Origin: Allium sativum
Lineage: Eukaryota > Streptophyta > Magnoliopsida > Asparagales > Amaryllidaceae
Direction of reading: 5' to 3'
DNA length: 64,000 nucleotides
Assembly (NCBI GenBank): GCA_030737875.1
Contig: CM060915.1
Coordinates: 630,542,786-630,606,785 of the forward strand
In this document: positions 47,746 through 61,000 of the stretch, in pieces
Numbering within the stretch: position 1 is the first letter of the stretch
How the letters are laid out: every line of letters begins with the position of its first letter
Program-made: the position numbers and the translations under genes
The notes under the pieces: model-generated
Told to the model about the DNA's origin: nothing
Databases searched by the model: none
What the model saw: only the letters and a program-made list of their open reading frames with translations

Positions 47746-49010
47746 TCATGTCTCCCAAGTTGCATCCTCTAGGTTATCTCCCCATTGAAACTTCACTAAC
47801 TTGATTTCTTTATTGCGTAACCTCTTAACTTCTGATCCAAGAATACGGGAAGGAATTCGTCTTACTGTTGCCTCCCGTTCCACCTCTACTTCTTCCAATA
47901 CACTCGGCTCCACAACTTCTACAATACCATGTACGCACTTTTGCATGTGAGAAACATGGAAAACATCATGAACGCCAGATAATCTCTCTTGCAGCTTTAC
48001 TCCATAGACCAATTGGCCAATCCTTTCTGTTATGGGAAATGGCCCTACAAATCTTGGAGCCAATTTTCCTACAGATCCGAAGCGAACCACGTTCCTTAGA
48101 GGTGACACATTAATGAAAACCATATCTCCTACTTCAAATTCAATGTTAGTCCTTCTCTTGTCTACGTAGGATTTTTGCCTATCTTGAGCGATCTTCATTC
48201 GTCGTCTAATAAGATCAATCTACTTAGATGTTTCTCTAACCATATCTGGTCAAAGCAATAGCCTTTCTATAGATTCCCACCAACAAGTTGGTGACCTACA
48301 GGGTCGTCCGTATAATGCTTCGAAGGGTGCCATGCCAATGCTATCCTGATAAATATTATTATAGGCAAACTCAATTAATGGAAGATGCTCTTCCCAAGTC
48401 CTTCTGAAGTCTAGGATACACAGCCTCAAAAGATCTTCTAGAACTTTGTTCACCTTCTCTGTTTGCCCACTGGTCTGAGGATGATAAGCGGTGCTCAAAC
48501 GTAACTGTGTACCTAATGCTTCTTGCAAACTCTTCCAAAACTCATAAGTGAAGATGGGGTCACGATCGCTTACGATTCTAGAAGGTACTCCATGAAGACG
48601 AACAATCTCATGAACATAAATTGTTGCCAACCATGCTGCTGTCCTCTTACTCTTAACTGGAATAAAATGAGGGCTCTTAGTAAGTCTGTCTACTACCACC
48701 CAAATATTGGTGTTGTCTTTCCTGGATCAAGGAAAACCATCTATGGAGTCCATAGAGATGCTCCCCCACTTCCACTGTGGAACCTCCAAAGGATGAAGTA
48801 AACCACCGGGCTTCTTTTGCTCAACTTTGACTTGCTGACAAGATAAACATCGAGAAACAAACCCTGCTACATCTTTCTTCATCCCAGCCCAAAAGAAAAC
48901 CCTCTTCATGTCCGTATACATCTTATCATTGCCTGGATGAATAGTCATCTTAGAGTAATGGGCTTCCTCTAAGACTTCCTTTAGCAAACTTCCAGTTTGA
49001 GGAACACAAA
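47746..49010 (-). pseudogene. Integrase with chromodomain, broken
   Basis: This is the integrase part of the pol polyprotein, which joins element DNA to the host genome. In order on the minus strand: an HHCC zinc-binding region (48850-48970; HYSKMTIHPGN, then CLSCQQVK); a catalytic core with the first acidic residue in SMDSIDGFP (about 48730) and the second in VSDRDPIFT (about 48575); the glutamate in SGQTEKVNK (about 48460); a C-terminal region with a GPFPITERIGQLVYGVKL motif (about 48010-48060); and a chromodomain ending WGDNLEDATWET (47746-47860). In-frame stops follow IDGFP and ERLLL, with another a few codons later. A frameshift near 49010 separates it from RNase H. Chromodomains of this group bind histone marks and guide insertion to heterochromatin. 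Confidence 0.9.
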
Positions 49011-50597
49011 GCCTTCCATCTCATCGCAACCACCCTTTATTGTCAATGGAATATCTATTAAGAAGACTAGAAGTCTCCCTTTTACTGAGCCTATCCAATC
49101 ATCTCGCTGCGAAGCTCCAATCTGATCCATAAGAGTAAGTTGTATCTCTAGCGATGCAAACAAACCAGGCAAAATCTCGGCGGAGCGTCTAAAATCAAAG
49201 GTCGATATCAACTCTAAGCTTTTCCTTTCCACAAATAGAGGACTCAAGGCCATCCTCTGCCGACTCAATGCATCTGCCACCACATTAACCTTACCAGGGG
49301 TATAAGCAATCTCAAAATCATAAGAAGCTAGGAACTCCATCCACCTTTGTTGCCTTAAATTAAGATCCTTCTGCGAGAACAAATACTTGAGAGATTTATG
49401 ATCGGTGTACAACTCGAACCTCTCTCCAAGCAAATAATGATGCCACATCTTAAGCGCGAATATTATGGCAGCTAACTCTAAATCATGGGTAGGGTAGTTC
49501 TTCTCATGGACTCTTAGTTGTCTATCCCCATGTCACACTAGCTTCCCTTCTTGCATCAGAACCACACCAAGCCCTGTACTATAGGCATCAGTGTAAACCG
49601 TAAACACTTTATTTCCATTAGGCAAGGCCAAGACTGGGGATGTTGTCAGATCCCTCTTCAGTCATTGGAAAGAAACATCACAACCTATGTCCCATGAAAA
49701 CGCCAAATTCTTCTTTGTCATCCTGGTGAGTGGGGCTGATATTTTTACGAAGTCCTTAATGAACTTCCTATAATAGTATGTTAACCCAAAAAAGCTTCTC
49801 ACCTCCATTGCATTCTTTGGAATCTGCCAGTCCTGAACTGCAACCACCTTTGCGGGATCTACCATTATCCCTTCTTTAGAAACCACTTGCCCTAGGAATC
49901 TCACCTCCTTTCTCCAAAAATGGCATTTGGAGAACTTAGCCTTAAGCTGATGCGCACGGAGAGTTTTCCAAACATCCCTTAAATGTTGGGCATGCTCTCC
50001 CTCACTCTTTGAGAAGATCAATATATCATCAACAAAGACCATGACGAATTTATTTAGAAACTCCAAAAATACCCTATTCATCAGATCAATAAAATAGGCA
50101 GGTGCATTTGTCAACCCAAAAGACATTACGAGCCATTCAAAGAAATCATCTGGAGTCCTAAAAGCGGTCTTATATATATTGTCCTCAGCCACCCTCAACT
50201 GATTGAACCCCACGGCCAAGTCTAACTAAGAAAATACCGAGGCACCAACAAGCTGGTCGAATAAGTCATCTATCCTCGGTAGTGGGTGCTTGTTCTTCTT
50301 AGTGAGTATATTCAACTCTCTATAGTCCACACATAAGCGAAACAAACCATCCGCCTTAGTTGCGAATACCACTGGAGCATCCCATTCAGATATGCTTTGC
50401 CTGATAAATCCTTTCTCAAGTAGCTCCCCTACTTGCTTACTCAGCTCCCTCCTTTCCCTTGGAGCCATATGGCGCACTGGCAATGCAACATGCTTTGCAT
50501 TGTCCAACAAATATATACAAAAATCGGTCTCGTGCCTCGGGGGAAAGACCCGTACCACATCAAAAACATTAGAATAATCTCATACTATTGGAACAGA
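49011..50597 (-). pseudogene. Reverse transcriptase and RNase H, broken
   Basis: This part of pol copies element RNA into DNA and removes the RNA strand. RT begins after two stops at about 50570-50600. It shows the [10 protein letters not shown] motif (about 50310), the FGLTNAPAYF motif (about 50110) and the catalytic box FVDD (50025-50036), followed by the LGQVVSKEGI and VRSFFGLTYYYRKFI blocks. RNase H follows with YTDA (about 49590), [19 protein letters not shown] (about 49450), [11 protein letters not shown] and the VVADALSR end (about 49260). In-frame stops lie between VFS and LDLAVGF (about 50224), after CDVSFQ (about 49662) and after EGKLV (about 49530). All parts read in one frame apart from these stops, so they are point mutations. 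Confidence 0.92.
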
Positions 50598-51327
50598 TTA
50601 CAAATCGTCAATAAATGCATCGAGAGACTCTAGGAAACTAAGCATAGTAGGTCCTTGTGGGTCACAAGATATGTCGAGGGTCCTCCCATGACAAGTTAGA
50701 AGCCTAACGACCCTCCTCTCACAATCCAGAATGTCACCATACACGGTTAGCCAATCCATCCCTAGAATCAAACCGTGGCCCATAAACCCGTGCACATACG
50801 CATTGCACTCAAACTCGACGCCTAAGATAGATATCCTCAAACCCCGACAAATCATGGATAAATGAGCCGAACCACTAATGAGGTTTGAGACAATAACGAG
50901 ATCCACTACCATACTAGTATTTAAGTGTAGAGATTTAACCATAAAACTAGATATAAATGAATGTGAAGCGCTAGAATCAAAAAGAGTTCTAATAGGATGA
51001 CTGGAAAGAGAAATCAAACCATCCACGAAAAATTTTCTACCTCTATCTAGAGCACTGATCGCGAGAGCATGCACCTTCCCTCTAGAAGCTCCTGCCCTCT
51101 AGCCTTGTCCATGTGGTCCTTGTTTCTTTGGGCACTTCCTAGCAAAGTGTCCGACCTCTCCACAATTGAAGTAAGTATTCTTCCTTCTTTTACAGTCTTT
51201 GACCAAGTGACCCTTTCGTCCACAACTGTGACATTTCCTCTTATCCTTAGCCTTGCCATTCTTTTCGACTTTCTTCTTCTTCTGTTGTTGTTGTTTTGTT
51301 GTCCCTTCTTGGGCTATACCTTTTATT
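50598..51327 (-). pseudogene. Zinc knuckles and retropepsin-type protease, broken
   Basis: A lysine-rich stretch leads to two CCHC knuckles: CHSCGRKGHLVKDC is complete, while the second reads YFNCGEVGHFARKC, with the first cysteine replaced by tyrosine. A TAG at 51099-51101 follows. The protease then shows LFDSSASHSFI, where the usual D-S/T-G active site has serine instead of glycine (50970-50978), and the ILGMDWL flap-distal motif (about 50750). In Ty3/gypsy elements the knuckles bind element RNA and the protease cuts the polyprotein. A frameshift near 51330 separates this from the gag core. Confidence 0.88.
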
Positions 51328-51960
51328 TTACGTTGCTTCCTCAGCTTTTACTTCCTTCTTTTCTCTGTTATCTTCCTCATGCATTAGGGCCATATCAACA
51401 AGCCTTTCAAAAGTAGCTCCCATTGGAATGTGGGACATAGCTAACCCATGAAGGGTTTCGTTTAACCCTTTAGAAAACTGCAAAGCCTTATTATGTGGAG
51501 TGTCAACCAATTTCAATCCAAACCTTGCAAGCTGGTTGAATTTGTTCACATATTCTTTAACAGTCATATTTCCTTGTTTGAGCGCCAAGAACCTCTCCAT
51601 CTGCATGCTTTTCTCATCTTGGGAAAGAAGTATCATTTCAAATCTTTGTCTAAAATCATCGCATGTCTCTACCAGACGTCCAGCTTGGGTAACTTCCCAC
51701 CAAAACGAAGCTTCATCTTTCAGTAGTCAGGTAGCTAACTGAATCTTCCTTCGATATTTCACTTCAAAGATTACGAACAAGTCCTCGGTCTCCTTGAGCC
51801 AATTCCTTGCCTCTACGAATGTTTCGGTTCCACGGAATGGCTTCCCTCCCATGGCACAGAAACCTTTGCAGATCTTAGCGAAATTATCTTCTCTTGTAGG
51901 AGGAGGAGGAACGACGGGTGCAGTTGGGGGAGGAACATTACTTTGGTCATCGGCATGCAC
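51328..51960 (-). pseudogene. gag (capsid) region, broken
   Basis: This is the retrotransposon capsid domain. The ATG at 51960 is the likely start, 235 bp after the primer-binding site. A proline-rich N-terminus (residues 8-22) is followed by FRGTETFVEARNWLKETEDL, the start of the gag core, then KDEASFWWEV, the conserved tryptophan pair, and MTVKEYVNKFNQLARFG. One TGA (51727-51729) interrupts the frame between the first and second parts. The frame ends at EEAT, and the zinc-knuckle part continues in another frame. Length and motif order fit chromovirus gag. Confidence 0.9.
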
Positions 51961-52195
51961 CGTAGCCTTAGATACCTATGGAATCAGCCAGGTATCGTAA
52001 CACCCTTTGGAATGTTAGGTTCCCCAGACATGCTGAAACGAAAAGGAAAGAGATTTAGACAAAGGATCGAAGGATATTACATATGGCTTTGGGGAGTATG
52101 TTTTCAAAACAGACTTTTCTTTTGATAAATGCTTACTTTTAAAACTATTTTTGAAAATAGTTTTCAAATACTTTTATCTAATCAGGTAACCTTCA

Positions 52196-52207
52196 GCTCT
52201 GATACCA
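52196..52207 (-). other. Primer-binding site (initiator tRNA-Met), Tekay-like element
   Basis: The minus strand reads TGGTATCAGAGC two bases inside the 5' LTR border. The leader behind it has a TTTGAAAA/TTTTCAAA inverted repeat (52150-52168), also found at the same place in LARD-1. Confidence 0.92.
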
Positions 52208-52209
52208 AG

Positions 52210-55186
52210 TGTGACACCCCACGTCCATTAATGTCACTCACAAATGGAATACATTAAGTTTCGTGAAGCGTTATAGGTAAACAGAAACAGAAATATTACA
52301 AGATATATATAAAAATAACAATGGAATTAAAAACTTTATTTAACATAAAGCAATGTGGTTTGAAAACATCACATGTCTGAAATACATAAAACCATTACAT
52401 CATTGAAACTAATGTCTTGTACTTTAAGACATCAAAGTACATAAAAGAAGCAAAATTCCCTAAACAAAATATGGCCATAGTAGCAAGGATAGGATCTTGA
52501 GCCATACATCTAAGCAGCTCCAGCAAAATGATAGTAGAATCACGTTCAAGCCTGAGTAGTCCCACCCTGTGAACCTGGGAGGATGGGGAAAACGAAAGAA
52601 AGAAGATAAAATAAAAAGGGTCAGACATAAAGTCTGGAGATTCCAATTACTTTTAGCAATAAGCAAAAGTTGCATGACAAGCATATAAAGTGGATAAGAA
52701 GGAGATTACAACATATAAGGCAGGTTTGACAAGGTAAACATGATAGAGCATATATGCTTCTCTAAAGATTCTATGATTCTCTGCACTGATACTAGTATAA
52801 AAAGAATGAGATGATCCCAACAACTATAAGATGGTAAACTTAGGCATACGTCCAGATGTATCCTAACTACTACCCTAATTGATCGGCTCCCTAATCCGCA
52901 TAAATACTCTTTGTCGGCCTCACCATAGGATGCGTCATGTCCTATAGTGGCAACCCTTAGCTGATATGCACAACCATATCTACAGGTGTCACGGTCATCT
53001 TAACCCCCTCTATCCGGCCCATGCACGCACATGTCCCCGGTCGGTTTGCACCGCCCACACTGTCCTCCTCGTTTGGATCTCTTACATTAGCCCAGTAAGC
53101 GTGCCCCAACTCCGACCTAGTTCGGAGTACTCGTTTGATACCTATTAAGGGTTACTGACTGAAATGGGTCCCACACAATATGATACAAGCTCTCCCCTTG
53201 TCTTGTATCCCCACTAGGATTACCATTGGTTATGTACACCACTGGGTGTCTTTAATTACACAACCTTATCATTCCTACAAGTTATGCTTACCCTAAAAGG
53301 TGTCTTTAATTACATATCTCTAATATATCCATCAGTTATGTATACCACTAGGTGTCTTTAATTACATAACCTTATCGGGTTAAGTTTGTGGGCCTATATG
53401 TAAATATTGCCCACCCCTTCAGATTTACTTAACCCGCCCACTGTTCAACCAAATTTACTAAACCCCAACTTAAGTTTATATTCATACAATCCTTATGGAC
53501 TCAACTAGGTTAAGCATTCGAGGTCTATTACCATATTTTCATTTATGGTTATGGTATGCTAGACCTCCCACATTAAGCCTACCATTTGTGGATGATGGAC
53601 ATGCCGGGCAGGTCCGGCTAGACTTATTCCTCAAGTTGGGCTTAACCTCGTGTCTTAGCACGTCTCGTACTTGTACACCTAGACCTCCCACATTAGATTC
53701 ACCACTTGTGGTCGTTGGATATGCCGAGCGGGTCAGGGTAGACTTCCACCACAAGTGCAATCTAACCTTGTGTCTAGGCGCAATTACAGTTTCCAATTAC
53801 TGTAATCCTAGGCATTTCATTATTAACCAATTTTTCCTATGTCGTTATAGGTTATAGGTTTCATGCCCCTTTTTCCCCAATTATGTTCATAATGAATTAT
53901 ATGTCCAAATTCATATACATATACATTACTCAAATTATGCCAATTTTCACCTTTTTACCAACTATACCCAAATTCCCAATTCACAAGATATGCCCAATTT
54001 CAATGTTTTTCCCCTTGTTCCCAAACTAACGTAATCGCATAATTTAGAGGCATGCTTAGGCTCGAAAATAGCCTGGCTATATAAAATAAAAAAAGGAAGG
54101 GGTGAAGGGTAGATGATAGAGTTGTTTATTCTAACAAACTAACATAAGCATATAATGGCATAATGATAGAATGGACATATAAGAATAGATCGGTGAACTT
54201 GTGATAATAAAACAGGTTCAAACATAGTAAGGATGTCATAATAGGCATGATTAGATCTAAATAAGGATTTAGATGTCCAACTAATGTCAGATCAAAATTG
54301 ACCACAACATGATAATCATAAGATGATTGAAATAACAAATTAGATCCATAATTAAAAGTAGATATGACATGATAAGGGTTGAGATCCAAGTCATAATCAA
54401 TTCAAAATGTCATAGATTCGCAAATTATAATAGATCTGATATGATTTAGTCACAGGCATAGATCGAAGTTAAATTATCATGGATTCACAAATTACAATAG
54501 ATCCGATATGATTCAGCCACAGGCATAGATCCAAATTTATAGTCATATCTTGTTTAATTTTAATTATTTAAATCTAAAGGCAACTGAAACTCATAGCGTT
54601 TGGATGTAAAGAAATAGAAGGAGAGAAGCAGTTGATGAATCTCAAACCTACACTCGAATCTCTAAATTTGATTGCAGAAGAAGAAAGAGTTTTGATTCAG
54701 TCCACGCATCTGCAACACTTAGGCCTCCACTGATTTTCAGTGAAGAAACCAAGAGAAATGAGCCTGTATTTATAGCTTCCGGCCTCCAAACCGACCTAGC
54801 CACGTCAACCCTAGGGGGTCGACCCTGGTGTCGACACCGCCATTGGGGGTCGACCTAGGGGTCGACACCCCCCTTAAGGGGTCGGGTCCCGTAGGCGGAA
54901 ATTTTCCCGCTCACCCCGAATTCTAGAATTTGAACGATTTTGAACTTTCTGGACCTGATTTTGAATTCTTGGACCCTATATATATAAAATCATCTTGCGC
55001 GTATACAAACTTCAAACCCTCGTAACTTCTTCATACGGTGTCCGTTTTACGCAAACCAAATGTCTATCTTGAGCAGAATTTGGAGACAGACGCAATAGCG
55101 TAGTTCGTTTCCCTTAATTTCGAATATTAAATGAATTATTATTTAATTTATTCTTTTTTAATGTTGTTAAAATATGGGGTGTTACA
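52210..55186 (-). repeat. Tekay-like element 5' LTR (2,977 bp)
   Basis: On the minus strand it begins TGTAACACCCC (55186) and ends GGGGTGTCACA (52210). It contains GTCGAC palindromes in U3 (about 54815-54885), as in LARD-1; a TATA box (54767-54774); two ~60-bp repeats with GGTGTCTTTAATTACA (about 53240-53370); and two ~130-bp repeats with CTAGACCTCCCACATTA (about 53555-53790). The last are seen here as plus-strand text. Confidence 0.9.
54767..54774 (-). promoter_or_regulatory. Candidate TATA box, Tekay-like 5' LTR
   Basis: TATAAATA on the minus strand, about 415 bp into the LTR, the same spacing as the LARD-1 TATA box from its LTR start. Confidence 0.55.
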
Positions 55187-56767
55187 TTTTCTTAGGGATG
55201 GTTCGGCATGATTATGTAGTGGGTTGTTTAATCATATTATGTATTTTGGGTCTTTTGTGAACAACTTTAAGGACTGGCATCATCCAAAAACCATTCGCCA
55301 CTGGTTGGGTCTGTCAACCAGACTATATATATATATATATTATGCTAATCGGCAGTGTAGCCACACGTTGCACAACCGTCTTCCTCAAAAAAAATCAAAG
55401 AGAGTTTGATGTAGAATTGAAAGAGAAGAAAATCGATATAATTTCTATGGAAATCGACAAAGTATAAGTGTAGAAAGTTAAGAAATTAAGAAGAATAATG
55501 GTGAAATGATTAAGGAAGAAAAAGGAGATGAAAACTAACTAAATTTTCTGAATTCTGAAGCCTGTAAATAGTTTTCCAACAGCCACATCCTTATAAAAAA
55601 GATTTAAATTCAAAAAACACAACATTTCAAATTTTGAAAAATTATTTAATGGCTCCTCTGTAGATATATGTAAACTTGTATATCAACATCCCTTTGAAAA
55701 AATTCAAAAATATTTTTTTTAACCAAATCAAATAATGTTTAGATAAATTATGTAGATTTCAAAGTTCAAACAAACCATTTTCCTTTATATTAAAATAGAG
55801 TATAATATGTAAAAATATATTAAGAAACATATATTAAATTGATTTAAAAATGATTTAAAAATAAATATAAAATGGTATAAAATATACATAAAATACTATA
55901 AATATATCTAAAACTTAATATAAATAAGGAAATTGAAAATATAAGAGCTATAATAAAATTAGTATTAAATTTGTAAGTAATACTTATTTAAAATAGGAGT
56001 TAAGTATAATAAAAAACAAGAGTTAAAATAAATTTCAGAAGATAAAATATTTCTAAAAATTAAGAAGTAAACATAAAATAAGTAATATTGAAACCATTTG
56101 AAATATATATTTTAAAAATAAGGAAGTAATTTTGAAATCATTTGAAAAGGAATTTGAAATCAGAATAAAATTTTGAAATTAGAGTTCAGTAACCGGTTTT
56201 AACAATATATCTGCTAGACCAAAAAATGGCTCTAATAGTCAATAAACCGAATTTCGTAGACATTAATGAAGAAAAACAAATTAAAAGCGGGAAAAAGTAA
56301 GCAACACCCATAAATTATAGTGGTTCGGCGTTAAGGAGCCCACACCCACTTTATAATTTTTATTTTCAACAAAAAAAATGCAAATATAATACTGAGAATC
56401 AATCGGACACTCGAGAACAATTGATTTCCACTCTAAAATATTGAAATTCACTCAAATGAGGCTAGGATGCTAGCGGGTTGAGTAACAATGGCGGTAGCAA
56501 GGTGGAATGTTCAGAGATTCAAGTGGCCAAAAGTCTCTTCTTCTTCAGCCGGGTTGGGTATTTATAGGGGTCAGTTAGGAAATTTTAGTCGGGAACAGTT
56601 ATTGGGTATGCGGCATTGTTTTCGGTCTTGTAGCCATGTAATGGAGCATAGTTCGTGAGGTTAGAAGATCATGGGTCGCAACCACGTGGTGACAGACTCG
56701 TGCAAACAGGAAGTGGTGGTGTAAGTGGAAAGCAACGCTAGGTAGGTTCTTAACAAAATCTAGGTCG
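55187..56767. other. AT-rich DNA with an unclassified LTR-like segment
   Basis: 55187-56200 is very AT-rich with no gene. 56300-56700 holds TTATAGTGGTTCGGCG and, on the minus strand, CTATAAATACCCAACCCGG, a TATA-like stretch of the kind found in LTR promoters. No matching second copy lies in the window, so the element class is open. Confidence 0.35.
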
Positions 56768-57153
56768 AGTCTGTTAGGGATTGCAGAAAGGATCGTTAAG
56801 GCAAAGCAAACACTAGAGGAGGGGTTGAATAGTGTTTTTGAGAATTTAACGAAAATCTAAAATATATGTTATAAACTATATGAATCAAACACTACAGAAA
56901 TAATCACAGACATAGAATCAAACACAAATGCAAAATAAACAAAAATAAAAATGCAGAAAAGGAAAGAACACACCGGATTCTATACTGGTTCGGATTGCTC
57001 CTACGTCCAGTCCCACGCAACACAGGATTGCGTAGAGTTTTATTACTATATCAAAATCGATTTACAACCCTCCTTGATTTCACGACTACAAGGGATACCA
57101 CCGTTTCCACCCAGATACTTGATCAAGTATATTTTCCTTGATTTTACGGCTAC
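56768..57153. repeat. Unclassified interspersed repeat, cut by element R
   Basis: It begins TGTTAGGGATTGCAGAAAGG, followed by GGAGGGGTTGAATAGTGTTT and CTGGTTCGGATTGCTCCTAC. This text pattern is familiar from plant interspersed repeats, but I cannot name the class. It stops at 57153, where the R LTR begins; GCTAC (57149-57153) would be the target duplication. Confidence 0.35.
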
Positions 57154-58999
57154 TGTAACGACCCGGGGATTTTTCGACCTTGGATATCGGCATATAACAC
57201 TATGTCGACTATTCAAGCATCGAAAATACCGGATAGTCCATGAAAGAAATTAGAGGGTGAGAATAGATAAGATAGAAACTTAGAATAGAAGAAGAAGAAC
57301 AGCACAACATCAGAGTAACACGAACCTCACAGCGGAACGAATAACATATAATATATAACATAACTTTGAAATATAAATCTGTACTTGAATATACATATCA
57401 TTTCCAAAGTACATCACTTACAACACAGCGGAAATAACCATAGCTATATAATTCTGAAGCCTCCTGCTCCAGCTCTCCAAATATATCAGTAAATCCCGAC
57501 TACTTGACTGCCTGTACAAAATTAGGTACCCAAGAGTTAGGGAAAATAAAACAAAATAAACTCCGGGTCAGTCATGTGACTGGTGTGAGTAAACTCAAAT
57601 CATTTGTTCAACTTTAAAAATCCTTTCAAAGGAAAGAATAATCGTAAGACCGACCCACACATAAACACGGATGGTTTTTACCTTACGATAACCCAAATCA
57701 TTTGTAAGACAATATTACTCTGATATTATAATAATGTCTAACACAAGTAATATTAATCTAGTAGAAACGCTTGCATCTAACGTTCTACATATATAATATA
57801 CAATCAAAACCGCAGGCTCTTATTTAGGGAATGGATTCCAACTATGACAAGGTATGGATCCACCTTCCACTCAGTGTACTCTAGAAACGATACACTAGAG
57901 TTTAACAAGAACATCTTGCAACTCGGCCACACATGACCGGTCCTTCATTTCGCTTGAGAGTACCGAATATATTGCCACACCTCGGTTAGTATTCCAACAT
58001 AACCGTTCCCGGGAGATATAGAATTGAAAGAAGTACAAATATGAATATTCTGTAGATGGTGACAATATACCCTAATTGGTTGTGAACCACTTAGTCATGC
58101 TGCCAGCCCGATTTCTGTCATTTCCTAGTTGAAGAGGCTCGAGGTCATAACATATTTTTTAACAGATAACCCCTTTAATTACTTTGAATGCCACATCGTC
58201 ATACCCGTCAAATCACAAATTGATTTCCCCAAAAAATACCACGGGTATAAGCTAAGAGAAACGAATTCCTCCGCCACCAACGTAAATACGTTTGAAACGA
58301 TCAACTCACGTGATCCACCAGATATACTCTGTCAAACATTCTTCCATACAGGTTGTCCTGGGACTGGACAAACTGAAGGCACTATTCTGTAAATAGGATA
58401 GCCCTTGCATAACTTCATCTTCAGTTTGTCATCGATCTATTTGATTCAAAATGCTAACGCCCATACGGAGTGGTTCTCGGATAATAACCCAACCAGTCTC
58501 TCCGTATTGATGACGGGAAAATGGTCAAAACTTTGATAGTCTGTGATTTAACTATCAAAGAAAAACACGTGTGCAAACAACGAAATTATTTCCAGATGGA
58601 AATTTAATCAATCAATCATCATTTAATATTTATCTCCTTAGTTCATTAATTTACTTATCTCCTATCTCCATATATTCTAAATTCTTATTTTCTATTTTCA
58701 GAAAACATTTCTGATTCTTATTTGGAAAAAAATTCCAAAAATCTTTCATTGTATTTAAACTGATGTTTAAATCAAGCATCGCCATGCCAACTCAAACCAT
58801 TTCAATCATTAACTGTATTCACTTATCCATCCTTTACTATCAAACCTTAGCCATTCCATAGTTATGAAGGAAGTCGATCAAGTAGGGGTATAATTACCTC
58901 TCAAACCTTAACTGAACAACGTTTTAACTTCGGAATAGACAAAGTTTATCTTTTAAATCTTTAACGAACTTCCTTACGTAACTCTCTTTTGAATAAATC

Positions 59000-59900
59000 T
59001 CTATTCGATAACTCTTTCCTTCGAATAAACTATATTCGATAATCTCTCTTCTTCGAATAACCTATATTCGAATAACTCTATTCAATTAACAATATTCGAT
59101 TAACTCTAATCGATTTACTCTTATCAGTTACCTCTGTTTGATTAACTCAATTCTATTAATTCTATTTGGTTAACTCTATTGGATTAACTCTATTTGATTT
59201 ACCCTACTGGACTAATTCTATTCAGTTAACTCTAACTAATTTACTCTTATCAATTAACTCCTTTTGAATAAACTATATTCGATTAACTCCTTTCGAATAA
59301 CTAATATTCGATAACTCCTTTCGAATAACTAATATTTGATAACTCCTTTCGAATAACTAATATTCGATAACTCCTTTCGAATAACTAATATTCGATTAAC
59401 ACTTTTCGAATAACTAATATTCGATTAACTCCTTTCGAATAACTAATATTCGATTATCTCCTTTCGAATAACTAATATTCGATAACTCCTTTCGAATAAA
59501 TAATATTCGATTAACTCCTTTCGAATAACTAATATTCGATAATTTCTTTCGAATAACTAATATTCGATAACTCCTTTCGAATAACTAATATTTGATAATT
59601 CCTTTCGAATAACTAATATTCGATAACTCTTTCTTCGAATAACTATATTCGAATAACTCTAATCCGACTAATACTAATTCAATTAACTCTATTCGAATAA
59701 CAAATATTCGTCTAACTCTTGTTCGATTAACTCTATTCGAATAACTCTAGTTCGATTTAACTCTAATCGATTAACTCTAACTGATTAACTCTAACTGGTT
59801 AACTCTAACTCTAATCGATTAACTCTAACTATAATCGATTAACTCTAACTCTAATCGATTAACTCCTCTAACTCATTTTGATTAACACATTTTGATTAAC
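59000..59900 (-). repeat. 28-bp minisatellite and degenerate relatives in R LTR
   Basis: Read on the plus strand, the core array (about 59270-59640) has about 13 units of CTCCTTTCGAATAACTAATA followed by TTCGATAA. Looser TTAACTCTA-based copies flank it on both sides. It occupies roughly the same LTR interval as the 27-bp array in L2, but the unit sequence is different apart from TTCGAA. Confidence 0.85.
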
Positions 59901-60985
59901 TCCTTTGATTAACTCTACGTCCATATTCAGTTTCAAAAATCGATATTGAAATCGATTCTTACTTCTCTATATAAGCCCTGACTTATATATTCTATTTATC
60001 CAATGATAAATATTTAATTTAATTTGTAAAATATTATTTATAAATTAATCTTCTCAATCTATTGGTTACAACAGATTCTATTTAAAATCTTTGCTTTAAA
60101 TCTATATCATGTTATACCCGTGTGTGAAGCATGGGTCTAAACTTTCCTGATGTAAAATTCTATTCATATTCCAAATATTTCCTTATATGACATTCTTTTC
60201 ATTTCCCAATAAATCCCTTTTATAACTCTATTTATTTTCTAAATAAACATTTCCTCTTTATAACTCTATTTATTTTCTATTTATTTCTTTTACCAATATT
60301 TCTCTTTCTGTTTTATTTGTATAAGCATTTACAAATATTTCTCTTTCTATTTGTTTGTAAATGTTTTACAAATATTTCTCTTTCTATTTGTTTTACAAAT
60401 ATTTCCCTTTATATTTGTTTTACAAACTTTTTTCTTTATTAAATCCCTTGATTTTATAAATATTCATTTATATAAAATCTTTTGATTTCATAAATATTCT
60501 ATTCCAACATACAGTTTGAAATCTTCCTTCTATATAAAATCTTTCGATTTTATATAATATTTTATTTCAATATAGTTATTGAAATTTTCCTTTTCATCCC
60601 AGGGTTTTCTTACGGTATTTAAAATACCAAACAACAGTGATCGATATCATTCAAACACACATAATCAACAACAGATTATATATCACATCATATATCATAA
60701 TATATGAAACAAAACAATATTTTATATATTGAGGAACCCAGTTGGGTCCCTCCAACCTATTTCCCTATATCACAGATGTTAAACAATATAATTAACATCT
60801 ATTTCATTTCACTATGAAATATTGTGCTAAACAGAATCAATATTTGATTAACGATTTATATATATATCGTTATCTATAATTTCAACCAATACATAAGCAA
60901 TTCAACCAAACAGTTAACACACAGCAATCAACAGATAATTATCAGTTCTAATAATACGTTATAGAAATATAACTGTTCAGAGTTG

Positions 60986-61000
60986 GTGAGTTTTACTCAC
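60986..61000 (-). other. Conserved stem-loop in R LTR
   Basis: On the minus strand, GTGAGTAAAACTCAC: a 6-bp stem with a 3-base loop. It corresponds to the L2 (23267-23282) and L3 (32963-32979) stem-loops. Confidence 0.45.

Larger units (their letters stand above)
46888..55186 (-). mobile_element. Decayed Ty3/gypsy chromovirus (Tekay-like), 3' LTR truncated
   Basis: The minus strand carries, in order, a 5' LTR (52210-55186), an initiator tRNA-Met primer-binding site, gag, zinc knuckles, protease, RT, RNase H, integrase with a C-terminal chromodomain, a 3' non-coding region, a degenerate purine tract, and about 200 bp of 3' LTR. Protease-RT-RNase H-integrase order defines Ty3/gypsy, and the chromodomain places it among chromoviruses; the Tekay (Del) clade is suggested by the chromodomain and the long LTRs. 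At least eight in-frame stops and two frameshifts show it is dead. The ~200 bp shared by the two LTRs differ at roughly 10% of sites by eye, so it is much older than L2 or L3. Target duplications cannot be checked because the 3' end is missing. Confidence 0.92.

Noticed and set aside
56300..56767. Complete LTR element with TATA box on the minus strand
   Set aside because: No second LTR, primer-binding site or target duplication could be found, so only an unclassified segment is reported.
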